Assembly (NCBI RefSeq): GCF_017813395.1
Contig: NZ_JAGIZB010000004.1
Coordinates: 186,001-250,000 of the forward strand
Source of the DNA: Pararoseomonas baculiformis
GTDB lineage: Bacteria; Pseudomonadota; Alphaproteobacteria; Acetobacterales; Acetobacteraceae
Reading direction: 5' to 3'
DNA: 64,000 nt
Shown here in pieces: positions 15,560 through 22,700 of the stretch (its first letter is position 1; every line of letters starts with the position of its first letter). The notes beneath the pieces were generated by a model. The model was not told where the DNA came from. It saw only the letters and a program-made list of their open reading frames with translations, and made no database searches. A program made the translations under genes and the position numbers.

Positions 15560-16299
15560 TCGGCGGCGGCCTGGGTCTGGCGGGCCTGGCTCGCGGCGGC
15601 GACGAAGGCGTCCAGGATCGCCTGGTCGCGCGCATCCACCGCGTATTCGGGGTGCCACTGCACGCCGAGGCAGAAGCGGTAGCCCGGATGTTCCAGCCCC
15701 TCCACCACGCCATCCGGCGCGCGGGCGTTCACGATGGCCCCCTCGCCCGGCCGGTCCACGGCCTGGTGATGCGCCGAGTTCACGGCCATGGAGGGCGCGC
15801 CGACGATGCGGGAGAGCAGGGTGCCCGGTGTCAGCGCCACCTCATGCCCCGGTTCCGTCCGGGGGTTCGGCTGCTCATGGGCCAGCGCGTCCGGCACGCT
15901 GTCCGGGATGTGCTGGATCAGCGTGCCGCCCAGCGCCACGGCGAGGAGCTGCTCGCCGCCGCAGATGCCGAGCACCGGGATGTTCCGCCGCAGGGCGCCG
16001 CGCAGCACCGCGATCTCGAAGGCGGTCCGCCCCTCCTTCAGCACCACCGTGTCATGGCGGGGCCCGCCGCCATAGAGGGCGGGGTCCACGTCGAAGGCCC
16101 CGCCGGTGACGAGCAGGCCGTCGATCCGGTCCAGGTAGTCATCGGCCAGGGCCGGCTCATGCGGCAGGGCGATGGGCAGGCCCCCGGCGGCGGAGACGGC
16201 GGCGAAGTAGTTCTGGCGCAGGGCATACCAGGGCAGCTTCGAGTAGCCACCGGGCTCCTCGGCATCCAGGGTCAGGCCGATCAGGGGTCGTGCGGTCAT
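15556..16299 (-). CDS. Class I glutamine amidotransferase-like hydrolase (PuuD/gamma-glutamyl-GABA hydrolase type)
   Basis: The 247-residue protein starts with RPLIGLTLD, has GLLVTGGAFDVDPALYG, the nucleophile Cys in PVLGICGGEQLLAVALGG, NSAHHQAVDRPG and the His/Glu pair in LGVQWHPEY. This is the peptidase C26 group, whose members hydrolyse gamma-glutamyl amides such as gamma-glutamyl-GABA in putrescine breakdown. No other puu genes are nearby, so the substrate is open. Its start is 64 bp from the divergent tadA start. Confidence 0.85.
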   Translation of the reverse strand: MTARPLIGLTLDAEEPGGYSKLPWYALRQNYFAAVSAAGGLPIALPHEPALADDYLDRIDGLLVTGGAFDVDPALYGGGPRHDTVVLKEGRTAFEIAVLRGALRRNIPVLGICGGEQLLAVALGGTLIQHIPDSVPDALAHEQPNPRTEPGHEVALTPGTLLSRIVGAPSMAVNSAHHQAVDRPGEGAIVNARAPDGVVEGLEHPGYRFCLGVQWHPEYAVDARDQAILDAFVAAASQARQTQAAAE

Positions 16300-16363
16300 G
16301 GATCGGTTGGTAGAGCCTGGGAGGGCGCCGCCACAAGCGGCGGATGGGCATGGCGGAGATGGG

Positions 16364-16816
16364 ATGACAGCGGATGGCTCCCCCATGGCGCTGGCGCTGG
16401 AGGAGGCGCGGGCGGCCGGGGCGCGGGACGAGGTGCCCGTGGGCGCGGTGGTGACGGACGCCGCGGGCCGGGTGCTGGCCCGCGCCGGGAACGAGGTGGA
16501 GGCGCGGCACGACCCCTCCGCCCATGCCGAGATCCTGGCGCTGCGGGCCGCCACCGGCGCGCGAGGCGAGAAGCTCCTGGCCGACTGCACCCTCTGGGTG
16601 ACGCTGGAGCCCTGCCCCATGTGCGCCCAGGCCGCATCCTTCTTCCGGGTGCGGCGCGTGGTCTTCGGCGCCTATGACCCCAAGGGGGGCGGGGTGGAGC
16701 ATGGCGCGCGCATCTACGCCGCCCCCTCCTGCCATCATGCGCCGGAGGTGGTGGGCGGCGTGCGGGAGACGGAATCGGCGGCGCTGCTGCGGGCCTTCTT
16801 CGCCGCGAGGCGCTGA
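16364..16816 (+). CDS. tadA: tRNA-specific adenosine deaminase / cytidine deaminase-fold enzyme
   Basis: The 150-residue protein carries the zinc motifs SAHAEILAL (His-Ala-Glu) and LEPCPMCAQAA (PCxxC), and [20 protein letters not shown], matching TadA. TadA converts A34 to inosine in tRNA-Arg(ACG). VEHGARIYAAPSCHHAPEVVGGV in the C-terminal part fits TadA's tail. The start at 16364 is preferred to an upstream ATG at 16298 because TadA relatives begin shortly before the deaminase domain. A guanine deaminase cannot be wholly excluded. Confidence 0.85.
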   Translation: MTADGSPMALALEEARAAGARDEVPVGAVVTDAAGRVLARAGNEVEARHDPSAHAEILALRAATGARGEKLLADCTLWVTLEPCPMCAQAASFFRVRRVVFGAYDPKGGGVEHGARIYAAPSCHHAPEVVGGVRETESAALLRAFFAARR

Positions 16817-16829
16817 GGCCCCGCCGCGG

Positions 16830-17426
16830 TCAGCGCAGGCTCAGTTCCGTCAGCCGCATGGCGAAAGGATGGACCGGGCAGAAGACGATCACGCGGCAGG
16901 TCTGCGGTGTCTCGGGCTCGTCGCCGGGGTCGTTGAACTCGATGGCATGGAAGGAGGCATCCGGCCCCAGCTCGATGCCGCGGCCCGGGATGTCGATGCT
17001 GGCCCCATCCGCCCCCGTCCGCCGGAGCAGCGTGGACAGCACCAGTTGGTCGGGCGAGCTGCCGCGCAGGAGAAGGGTCGCGCGGCGCTTCTCCCGGAGG
17101 GTCGCATGGTCCCAGTCCATCTCCAGCGTCACCCAGCCGCTGCTCGTGCGCTGCTGCAGGGTCACCTCCAGCGCGCCGTCCGGCGTGGGGCGCAGGTGCA
17201 GGTCGGGCTTGGCGCCCTTGCGGAAGCCGATGGTCAGCCCGGGCGCGATCGCCTCATAGGGTTGGCTGAGAGGCTGGGCTCCGAGCGCATCGGGGTGGGA
17301 GAGGATGTGCTGGACGAAGTTGGGCGACATGCCCTCGACCCGGTGCCCGGATTCGGCCAGGTCCCGCTTGAGGGCAAGGGCCATGTCCAGCAGGTCGTCG
17401 ATACGGTCACTGAGCCGCCTCGGCAT
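16830..17426 (-). CDS. Conserved-looking hypothetical protein
   Basis: I do not recognise this 198-residue protein. It has a helical N-terminus (RIDDLLDMALALKRDLAESG), then an apparently beta-rich body (LEVTLQQRTSSGWVTLEMDW, ATLLLRGSSPDQLVLSTLL) and a C-terminal segment PVHPFAMRLTELSL. It has no signal peptide, no membrane segment and a single cysteine pair (CRVIVFC). Codon use and GC match the neighbours, so it is a real gene. It lies divergent from tsaB with a 141-bp shared promoter region. Confidence 0.75.
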   Translation of the reverse strand: MPRRLSDRIDDLLDMALALKRDLAESGHRVEGMSPNFVQHILSHPDALGAQPLSQPYEAIAPGLTIGFRKGAKPDLHLRPTPDGALEVTLQQRTSSGWVTLEMDWDHATLREKRRATLLLRGSSPDQLVLSTLLRRTGADGASIDIPGRGIELGPDASFHAIEFNDPGDEPETPQTCRVIVFCPVHPFAMRLTELSLR

Positions 17427-17513
17427 CCAACATTCCCTTACTGCAACAAACCCTGAATTTAGTCGTCAGGCTGCTTGGCCCGCAACCAGTGTGGGAACAT
17501 ACCTTGCCCCGCC

Positions 17514-17547
17514 CGGATCGGTGTGTTCGGCGGATCGGTGTGTTCGG
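17514..17547 (+). repeat. Perfect tandem direct repeat of 17 bp upstream of tsaB
   Basis: CGGATCGGTGTGTTCGG occurs at 17514-17530 and again, without a gap, at 17531-17547, ending 20 bp before the tsaB ATG. It lies in the divergent promoter region shared with the hypothetical gene. It may be a slippage product or a pair of direct binding sites; no known consensus was recognised. Confidence 0.85.
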
Positions 17548-17567
17548 GCAGACAGAAGGAGACTCGG

Positions 17568-18206
17568 ATGCGGCTGCTGGGACTGGATGCGGCGCTGGCG
17601 CGCGCCTCCGCCGCCCTGTGGCAGGATGGGGCGCTCCTGGCTGAAGCCCGGCAGGATGGCGCCCGCGGCCAGCCCGCCGTGCTGCCGGCCCTGGCCGATT
17701 CGGTGCTGCGGCAGGGGCACGGGCGCCCGGATGCGGTGGCGGTGACGGTGGGCCCGGGGGGCTTCACCGGGATCCGCGCGGCCATCGCCCTCGGGCGCGG
17801 GTTGGCGGATGGCTGGGGCGTGCCCCTGCTGGGCGTGACCACGGGCGAGGCGTTGGCAGAGGCGCTGCCTCCCTGGCAGCGGGAGGGACGCGAGGTCTGG
17901 TCGGTCACCTTCGCCGGCCGTGGCGGGCTGGTGCTGGAGCGCCGGGACTATCCCGCGATGATGGTGGAGGAACCCTCGCTCCCCATGCCGGACGGGCCGG
18001 TGGTGCTGGTGGGGGATGCCGCGCCCCAGGCCGCAGCCCGGCTGCGGGCCGGCGGGGCGGATGCCCTGCTCTCGGATGCAAGGCTACCAGCGGCAGGTGT
18101 CGTGGCCGCCCTGGCCGCCCGGCACCTCTCGGCAGGAACAGGTGGCCGGGAGGCGGCGCCCCTCTATGCCGAGCCGCTGGCCCTCCGCTTCCCTGGCGCG
18201 GCGTGA
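17568..18206 (+). CDS. tsaB: tRNA threonylcarbamoyladenosine biosynthesis protein TsaB
   Basis: The 212-residue ASKHA-fold protein begins MRLLGLDAALARASAAL, continues with VAVTVGPGGFTGIRAAIALGRGLA, the TsaB hallmark, and later with VVLVGDAAPQAAARL. TsaB is the scaffold partner of TsaD in making t6A37 in tRNAs that read ANN codons. The ATG at 17568 follows AGAAGGAGACT and gives the expected N-terminus. The stop overlaps the rimI start by 4 bp (GTGA), a widespread tsaB-rimI arrangement. Confidence 0.93.
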   Translation: MRLLGLDAALARASAALWQDGALLAEARQDGARGQPAVLPALADSVLRQGHGRPDAVAVTVGPGGFTGIRAAIALGRGLADGWGVPLLGVTTGEALAEALPPWQREGREVWSVTFAGRGGLVLERRDYPAMMVEEPSLPMPDGPVVLVGDAAPQAAARLRAGGADALLSDARLPAAGVVAALAARHLSAGTGGREAAPLYAEPLALRFPGAA

Positions 18207-18682
18207 GGGAAGAACCGATCCGCGAGGCGGGGCTGGCGGAGGTGCCGGCCCTGGCTGCCCTGCATGGGCGCGCTTTCGCCCCGGCGGAGCGTTGGGGAGC
18301 GGTCGCCATCCGCGCGATGCTGGGACTGGAGGGCGCCTTCGGGCTGGTCGCGCCCGGTTCCGGCCCGGAAGACGAGCCGAGGGGGTTCATCCTCGCTCGC
18401 GCAGTGGCCGGGGAGGCCGAAATCCTGACCCTTGCCGTCGATCCGGCCTGCCGCCGGCAGGGGCTGGGCGGCAGCCTTCTCGGCGCATGCCTGGCGGAAG
18501 TGGCGCGGCGCGGCGCGGCGTGCCTGTTCCTGGAGGTTTCGGAGGGGAACGCACCGGCCCGGGCCCTCTATGGCCGGGCAGGCGCCAGAGAGGTGGGGCG
18601 GCGGCGCTGCTATTACGCGGATCGGAGCGACGCACTCGTCCTGAGGATAGGCCCACTGGAGCAGGCAACCGTTTCATCGTAG
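18203..18682 (+). CDS. rimI: GNAT acetyltransferase, RimI (ribosomal protein bS18 N-acetyltransferase)
   Basis: A 159-residue GNAT domain: AEILTLAVDPACRRQGLGGSLL gives the acetyl-CoA loop (RRQGLGG), followed by CLFLEVSEGNAPARALYGRAGARE and a tyrosine-rich end RRRCYYAD, all typical of RimI. RimI acetylates the N-terminal Ala of ribosomal protein bS18. It starts with GTG overlapping the tsaB stop. A hairpin follows 4 bp after the stop codon. Confidence 0.9.
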   Translation: MREEPIREAGLAEVPALAALHGRAFAPAERWGAVAIRAMLGLEGAFGLVAPGSGPEDEPRGFILARAVAGEAEILTLAVDPACRRQGLGGSLLGACLAEVARRGAACLFLEVSEGNAPARALYGRAGAREVGRRRCYYADRSDALVLRIGPLEQATVSS

Positions 18683-18685
18683 GAA

Positions 18686-18710
18686 TGCAGGCCAGGGGCC
18701 GCCGCCTGCA
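18686..18710. terminator. Terminator-like hairpin between rimI and tusA-like gene
   Basis: TGCAGGC (18686-18692) and GCCTGCA (18704-18710) are perfect complements with an 11-nt loop, in the 52-bp gap between convergent stop codons. Confidence 0.5.
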
Positions 18711-18734
18711 GGCTTCTCCAGCTTTGGCGCGGCC

Positions 18735-19007
18735 CTAGCCGCCCTTGCGGATCCAGAGCCGGGCCGCGCCATCCGCCTGCGGCTCCAGGCCCAGCACCGC
18801 ATGGCCTTGCTCGGCCGCGGTGCGTGGCACGTTGCGGAGCGGCTCCTCTCCGCGGAGCAGGACCAGCAGGACCTGCCCGGCCGCCATGCGGTCGAGCGCG
18901 AGGCGTGTCCGGACGAAAGTCATCGGGCAAGTCTCGCGAGTGATGTCCAGATGACAAGTCTCGGCTGGCATTTCCGGCCCGCCATGAGTTGCGATTTCTT
19001 TATTCAT
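18735..19007 (-). CDS. TusA/SirA-like sulfurtransferase family protein
   Basis: The 90-residue product has HLDITRETCPMTFVRTRLALDRMAAGQVLLVLL, matching the small TusA fold with its single sulfur-carrying Cys at the start of the first helix. In classic TusA the motif is CPxP; here the second Pro is Thr (CPMT), as in a subset of TusA-like proteins of uncertain acceptor. TusA proteins relay persulfide sulfur for tRNA thiolation, molybdenum cofactor or sulfur oxidation. The ATG at 19007 is taken; 18971 or a TTG at 19022 are alternatives. It is monocistronic in the gap between rimI and mucR. Confidence 0.75.
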   Translation of the reverse strand: MNKEIATHGGPEMPAETCHLDITRETCPMTFVRTRLALDRMAAGQVLLVLLRGEEPLRNVPRTAAEQGHAVLGLEPQADGAARLWIRKGG

Positions 19008-19152
19008 GCGGGCAGTTCTCAATCTTCCCTATTAAAGAACTGGCAAAAGATGTAAATCAGCAGCGAATCGGGCCGCAACACGTGTTCGGTTCATGGGGAT
19101 GTCTTTTATTTCGCCAGAAGCGCGGACGTCCGGGCCAGGCGAGGGGATCAAG

Positions 19153-19608
19153 ATGGTTGATAGCGCGACAACGGTGCGGGAAAGCGCCGAGGGCAGCGTG
19201 CTGGGGCTGACGGCGCAGATCGTGGCAGCCCATGTCTCCAACAACCCCGTGCCGCTGACCGAACTTTCGGCGCTGATCGAGAACGTGCACCGCACCCTGG
19301 CAGGGCTGGGCCGCCCGGTCGAGACGGCGCCGCCCACCCGCCCCGAGCCGGCCGTGGCCGTGAAGAAGAGCATCACCGCCGAGTATCTGGTGTGCCTTGA
19401 GGACGGCAAGAAGCTGAAGATGCTGAAGCGCCATCTCAAGACCGCCTACAACATGACGCCGGAACAGTACCGGGAACGCTGGGGGCTGCCGCCCGACTAC
19501 CCGATGGTGGCCCCGGCCTATGCCGAGCACCGCTCCTCCCTGGCCAAGAAGATCGGCCTGGGCACCCGCCCCCGCGCGGCCCGCCGGGTCCGCCTCGCGA
19601 AGGACTGA
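19153..19608 (+). CDS. mucR: MucR/Ros family zinc-finger transcriptional regulator
   Basis: A 151-residue protein with N-terminal region LTAQIVAAHVSNNPVPLTELSALIENVHRTL and the Ros-type finger EYLVCLEDGKKLKMLKRHL followed by KTAYNMTPEQYRERWGLPPDYPMVAPAYAEHRS. The zinc ligands in this family are Cys and His residues; here one Cys (YLVCLEDG) and the distal His remain visible, as in MucR proteins with a degenerate first position. MucR is an H-NS-like global repressor controlling exopolysaccharide, motility and cell-cycle genes in alphaproteobacteria. The ATG at 19153 has GAGGGGAT upstream and is preferred to the ATG at 19093. Confidence 0.9.
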   Translation: MVDSATTVRESAEGSVLGLTAQIVAAHVSNNPVPLTELSALIENVHRTLAGLGRPVETAPPTRPEPAVAVKKSITAEYLVCLEDGKKLKMLKRHLKTAYNMTPEQYRERWGLPPDYPMVAPAYAEHRSSLAKKIGLGTRPRAARRVRLAKD

Positions 19609-19622
19609 GCAGGGTCGATTCG

Positions 19623-19643
19623 GCCCATCCGCACCGGATGGGC
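19623..19643 (+). terminator. Hairpin after mucR
   Basis: GCCCATCCG (19623-19631) and CGGATGGGC (19635-19643) are perfect 9-bp arms around a CAC loop, starting 14 bp after the mucR stop. No T-run follows, so it may be a terminator of the GC-rich kind or an mRNA-stabilising hairpin. Confidence 0.5.
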
Positions 19644-19644
19644 T

Positions 19645-19682
19645 ATCCGGCCGGCCAGTCCGGCCTGTGAACATCCGGCCGG
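19645..19682 (+). repeat. Direct repeats ATCCGGCCGG in the fur/mur promoter region
   Basis: ATCCGGCCGG occurs at 19645-19654 and 19673-19682, 28 bp apart start to start, with further GGCC-rich sequence between. The second copy ends 54 bp before the fur-like start. It may be a regulator-binding region; it does not look like a Fur or Irr box, which are AT-rich. Confidence 0.45.
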
Positions 19683-19736
19683 ACCGGTTTGGCGCCAGGG
19701 CTGGAGCGGGGTAGTCTGCGCCCGAACGGGATCATC

Positions 19737-20270
19737 ATGGACCACGCCACTCACACACACACCAAGGCGCCGCACGGCAAGGCCACTCCGGGCGCGGATC
19801 CGACCCGGATCGAACGGCTCTGCATCGAGCGCGGCCTGAAGATGACGGGGCAGCGGCGCCTGATCGCCCGTGTCCTGTCCGAGGCCGAGGACCACCCGGA
19901 TGTGGAGGAGCTGTACCGGCGCGCCATCGCGCTGGACAGCAAGGTCTCCATCGCCACCGTCTACCGCACCGTGCGCCTGCTGGAGGAGAAGGGCATCCTC
20001 GAGCGGCGCGACTTCGGTGGCGGCCGCTCCCGCTACGACCCGGCCGATCGCGGCCACCACCACCACCTGATCGACGTGGACACGGGCACGGTCATCGAGT
20101 TCGAGGACGAGGAGCATGAGCGCCTCGTTCAGTCGATCGCGGCCCGCTACGGCTTCACCCTGGTGCAGCAGCGGCTGGAGCTGTTCGGGAAGAAGATCCC
20201 CGCGCCCGCCGCCACTCCGGCACCGGACGCCAGGCGCCGCCCCGCCGGCACGAAGAAGGACCAGGGATGA
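19737..20270 (+). CDS. fur: Fur family metal-responsive transcriptional regulator (Fur/Mur type)
   Basis: The 177-residue protein has the Fur winged helix (KMTGQRRLIARVLSEAEDHPDVEELYRRA, KVSIATVYRTVRLLEEKGILERRDFGGGRSRYD) and a dimerisation part with GHHHHLIDVDTGTVIEFEDEEHERL and RLELFGKK. It lacks the CxxC zinc site of E. coli Fur, as alphaproteobacterial Fur/Mur proteins do. The N-terminus (MDHATHTHTK) and the GHHHH cluster are unusually His-rich. These proteins sense Mn or Fe and repress uptake genes; the exact metal cannot be told. The ATG at 19737 avoids a leader unlike the family. It overlaps olsB by 4 bp. Confidence 0.88.
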   Translation: MDHATHTHTKAPHGKATPGADPTRIERLCIERGLKMTGQRRLIARVLSEAEDHPDVEELYRRAIALDSKVSIATVYRTVRLLEEKGILERRDFGGGRSRYDPADRGHHHHLIDVDTGTVIEFEDEEHERLVQSIAARYGFTLVQQRLELFGKKIPAPAATPAPDARRRPAGTKKDQG

Positions 20271-21076
20271 CCGAGCCGGTACCCGGCTTCGGGGAGATTC
20301 GCAGCGGCACCCTGGGCGTCCGGATCGCGGAAAGCGCGGCGGAGATCGAGGCGGCGCAGGCCCTGCGCTGGCGCGTCTTCTACGAGGAAATGGGCGCGCG
20401 CCCCGACGAGGTCACGGCCGCGACGCGGCTGGACGCCGATTCCTACGATCCCGTGGCCGATCACCTGCTGGTGCTGGACCATGCGCGCGGCGAGGGCGCA
20501 GCGGCGGTGGTGGGCACCTATCGCCTGATCCGGCGGCAGGCCGCCGAGCGGGTGGGCCGCTTCTACTCCGCCTCGGAATACGATCTGGAGCCGCTGCTGA
20601 AGCTGGAAGGCGGGCTGCTGGAGCTGGGCCGCTCCTGCGTGGACGAGGGATACCGCACCCGCGGCACGCTGCAGCTGCTGTGGCAGGGCATCGCCGCCTA
20701 TGTGTTCCAGCACAGGATCGCGCTGATGTTCGGCTGCGCCTCGCTGCCGGGAACGGACCCGGACGCCCTGGCCGAACCGCTGACCTATCTGCACGCCAGC
20801 CACTTGGCACCGCCGGAGCTTCGGCCCCGCGCCCTGCCGGACCTCTATGTGCCGATGAACCGGATGGATCCGGCGGCCATGGATGCGAAGCGCGTGCTGG
20901 CCGACCTGCCGCCGCTCGTGAAGGGCTATCTGCGCCTCGGCGGCTTCGTGGGCGACGGTGCCGTGGTGGACCGGCAGTTCAACACCACCGATGTCTGCGT
21001 GGTGGTGAAGACCGACCAGGTCACGGCGAAATACTACAAGCACTATGAACGCAAGCTGGGCGGGACGGGCGAGTAG
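20267..21076 (+). CDS. olsB: GNAT-fold N-acyltransferase, ornithine lipid synthesis OlsB-like
   Basis: The 269-residue protein has ALRWRVFYEEMGARPDEV near the N-terminus, DHLLVLD, VGTYRLIR, FYSASEYDLEPL and ELGRSCVDEGYRTRGTLQLLWQGIAAYV, the OlsB/acyl-homoserine-lactone-synthase-like GNAT pattern. OlsB transfers a 3-hydroxyacyl chain from ACP to ornithine, giving lyso-ornithine lipid. Translation is coupled to the upstream fur gene. The presumed second enzyme, an OlsA/PlsC-type acyltransferase, lies 4.2 kb downstream beyond a minus-strand cassette. A related hemolysin-annotated acyltransferase role is the main alternative. Confidence 0.78.
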   Translation: MTEPVPGFGEIRSGTLGVRIAESAAEIEAAQALRWRVFYEEMGARPDEVTAATRLDADSYDPVADHLLVLDHARGEGAAAVVGTYRLIRRQAAERVGRFYSASEYDLEPLLKLEGGLLELGRSCVDEGYRTRGTLQLLWQGIAAYVFQHRIALMFGCASLPGTDPDALAEPLTYLHASHLAPPELRPRALPDLYVPMNRMDPAAMDAKRVLADLPPLVKGYLRLGGFVGDGAVVDRQFNTTDVCVVVKTDQVTAKYYKHYERKLGGTGE

Positions 21077-21084
21077 CCCGTCCC
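21062..21084. terminator. Strong terminator at the olsB / ggt convergent junction
   Basis: GGGACGGGC (21062-21070) pairs perfectly with GCCCGTCCC (21076-21084) around a GAGTA loop and is followed by TTTCCCTTC. The stem overlaps the olsB stop codon. It would end olsB transcription, and read from the other strand it lies just after the gamma-glutamyltransferase stop at 21092. Confidence 0.75.
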
Positions 21085-21091
21085 TTTCCCT

Positions 21092-22699
21092 TCACGTCAC
21101 CCGCAGCGCCATCCCGTCGCGCTGCGGATCGGCCCCGCCTTCCAGCCTGCCATCCCTGACCTGGATGCCGTGAAGCGCGGCGAAGGCGTAGCTCATCCAG
21201 CTCCGCTTGATGTCGTACCCCATCCCGGCCAGCGCATCCGTCACGTCCCGCCGAATGCGGTTGGATACGTCGATGGAATCGGACACCGCCACGATCCGCG
21301 GCGCCGCCACGGCGTCGGACATGGACATGCCGAAATCCAGCACGTTGCTGATGCCCTGCGCCACGGCAGGGGCGATGTAGCTGCCCCCTGGCGCGCCGAT
21401 GACGATGCGGGGCGCATCGCCCTGGAAAACGATGGTCGGCGCGGAGGAGGACGCGCGGCGCTTGCCCGGCGCGATCGAGCCCGCATGGCCCGGGCGCGGG
21501 TCGAAGCGGCTCATGGAGCCGTTGTACATGAAGCCCAGCCCCTCGGTGATCGCGCCCGATGGGCTGCCCAGGGTATGCGTCATGGTTACGCAGTTCCCAT
21601 CCCCGTCCACCACCGAGACATGGGTGGTGTCGCGCTCGGTCTTGCGCTCCAGCCGCGTCACCCGCAGCCGCTCCCCGCGGCGGATGCCATCCGCGACGCC
21701 GGCCGTGTAGTCGCGGGAGAGAAGCTGCTCCGTCGGCACCGGCACGAAGGCCGGGTCCGACATGTTGCGGTCCTTGTCGATGGTCATGCGCTTCATGGCC
21801 TCGGCCAGGATGCGGACATGCTCCACCCCGCCATGGGTCAGGCTGCCCATGTCGAAATGCTCAAGGATGTGCAGCACCTGCAGCATGGCGAAGCCGCTGC
21901 TCGGCGGCGGGTTCGTCGCGATCCGGTGTCCCCGGTACTCGCCCCAGATCGGATCGGCGAGGCTGGGCTTGTAGCTCCGCAGGTCCTCCATTCCGATCAG
22001 CCCGCCATTCGCCTTGAAGTCGGCGGCGATCTCCTCGGCCATCTCGCCGGTGTAGAACAGCTCCGGCCCGCCCTCGGCCAGGCGCTCCAGGCTGCGGGCC
22101 ATGTCCGGGTTGTGGATGATGTCGCCGAGCCGCTTGAGGCTGCCATCCTCGCGGAAATAGACGCGGCGCCCGGTGGCGGTCATCCGCAGCTTGTCGATGG
22201 TGTTCACCTGCCCGCTGGCGGTTTGGTCCTGGCTCCAGAACCAGTGCACATGCGGGCGCACCATCCAGCCCTGCCGCGCCTGCGCGATGGCGGGCTGGAA
22301 CACGTCCCGCCACTCCATCGTGCCCCAGCGGCTCAGCGCCTCGGCATAGCCCGCCACATTGCCCGGGGTGCAGACGGCGAGGTGCCCGGCCTCGCTGATT
22401 CCGCCCTCCAGCAGGAAGGCGAAGCCATCGCGCGACTGGCCCAGCAGCTTGTCCGCCCACATGTCCGGCGTGGCGGCGAGCGGTGCGCGGGAGAAGAACT
22501 CCAGCACCTTGTGCACGCCCCGCTTCGGCATGAAGACCTGCATGGAGCCGAAGCCGCCGATGCCGACCATCTGCGGGTCCACCACGCCCTGCACCAGCCC
22601 GCAGGCGATGGCGGCATCCACCGCGTTGCCGCCGCGTTCCAGCACCCGCGCACCAGCCTCCACAGCCTCGGGCTGCGGGGCCACGATCATTCCGGGCAT
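21092..22699 (-). CDS. ggt: Gamma-glutamyltransferase family protein
   Basis: A 535-residue Ntn-hydrolase. The autoprocessing/nucleophile Thr358 lies in ERDTTHVSVVDGDGN; other motifs are ARVLERGGNAVDAAIACGL, GIGGFGSMQVF, TNPPPSSGFAMLQ, SPSGAITEGLGFMYNG and RIVIGAPGGSYI. GGT cleaves gamma-glutamyl bonds of glutathione and similar amides. Unlike the periplasmic E. coli enzyme it has no signal peptide, so it is probably cytoplasmic and may act on imported substrates or on another gamma-amide. It is the last gene of a three-gene minus-strand cassette, 1 bp after the hydrolase stop. Confidence 0.88.
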   Translation of the reverse strand: MPGMIVAPQPEAVEAGARVLERGGNAVDAAIACGLVQGVVDPQMVGIGGFGSMQVFMPKRGVHKVLEFFSRAPLAATPDMWADKLLGQSRDGFAFLLEGGISEAGHLAVCTPGNVAGYAEALSRWGTMEWRDVFQPAIAQARQGWMVRPHVHWFWSQDQTASGQVNTIDKLRMTATGRRVYFREDGSLKRLGDIIHNPDMARSLERLAEGGPELFYTGEMAEEIAADFKANGGLIGMEDLRSYKPSLADPIWGEYRGHRIATNPPPSSGFAMLQVLHILEHFDMGSLTHGGVEHVRILAEAMKRMTIDKDRNMSDPAFVPVPTEQLLSRDYTAGVADGIRRGERLRVTRLERKTERDTTHVSVVDGDGNCVTMTHTLGSPSGAITEGLGFMYNGSMSRFDPRPGHAGSIAPGKRRASSSAPTIVFQGDAPRIVIGAPGGSYIAPAVAQGISNVLDFGMSMSDAVAAPRIVAVSDSIDVSNRIRRDVTDALAGMGYDIKRSWMSYAFAALHGIQVRDGRLEGGADPQRDGMALRVT

Positions 22700-22700
22700 G

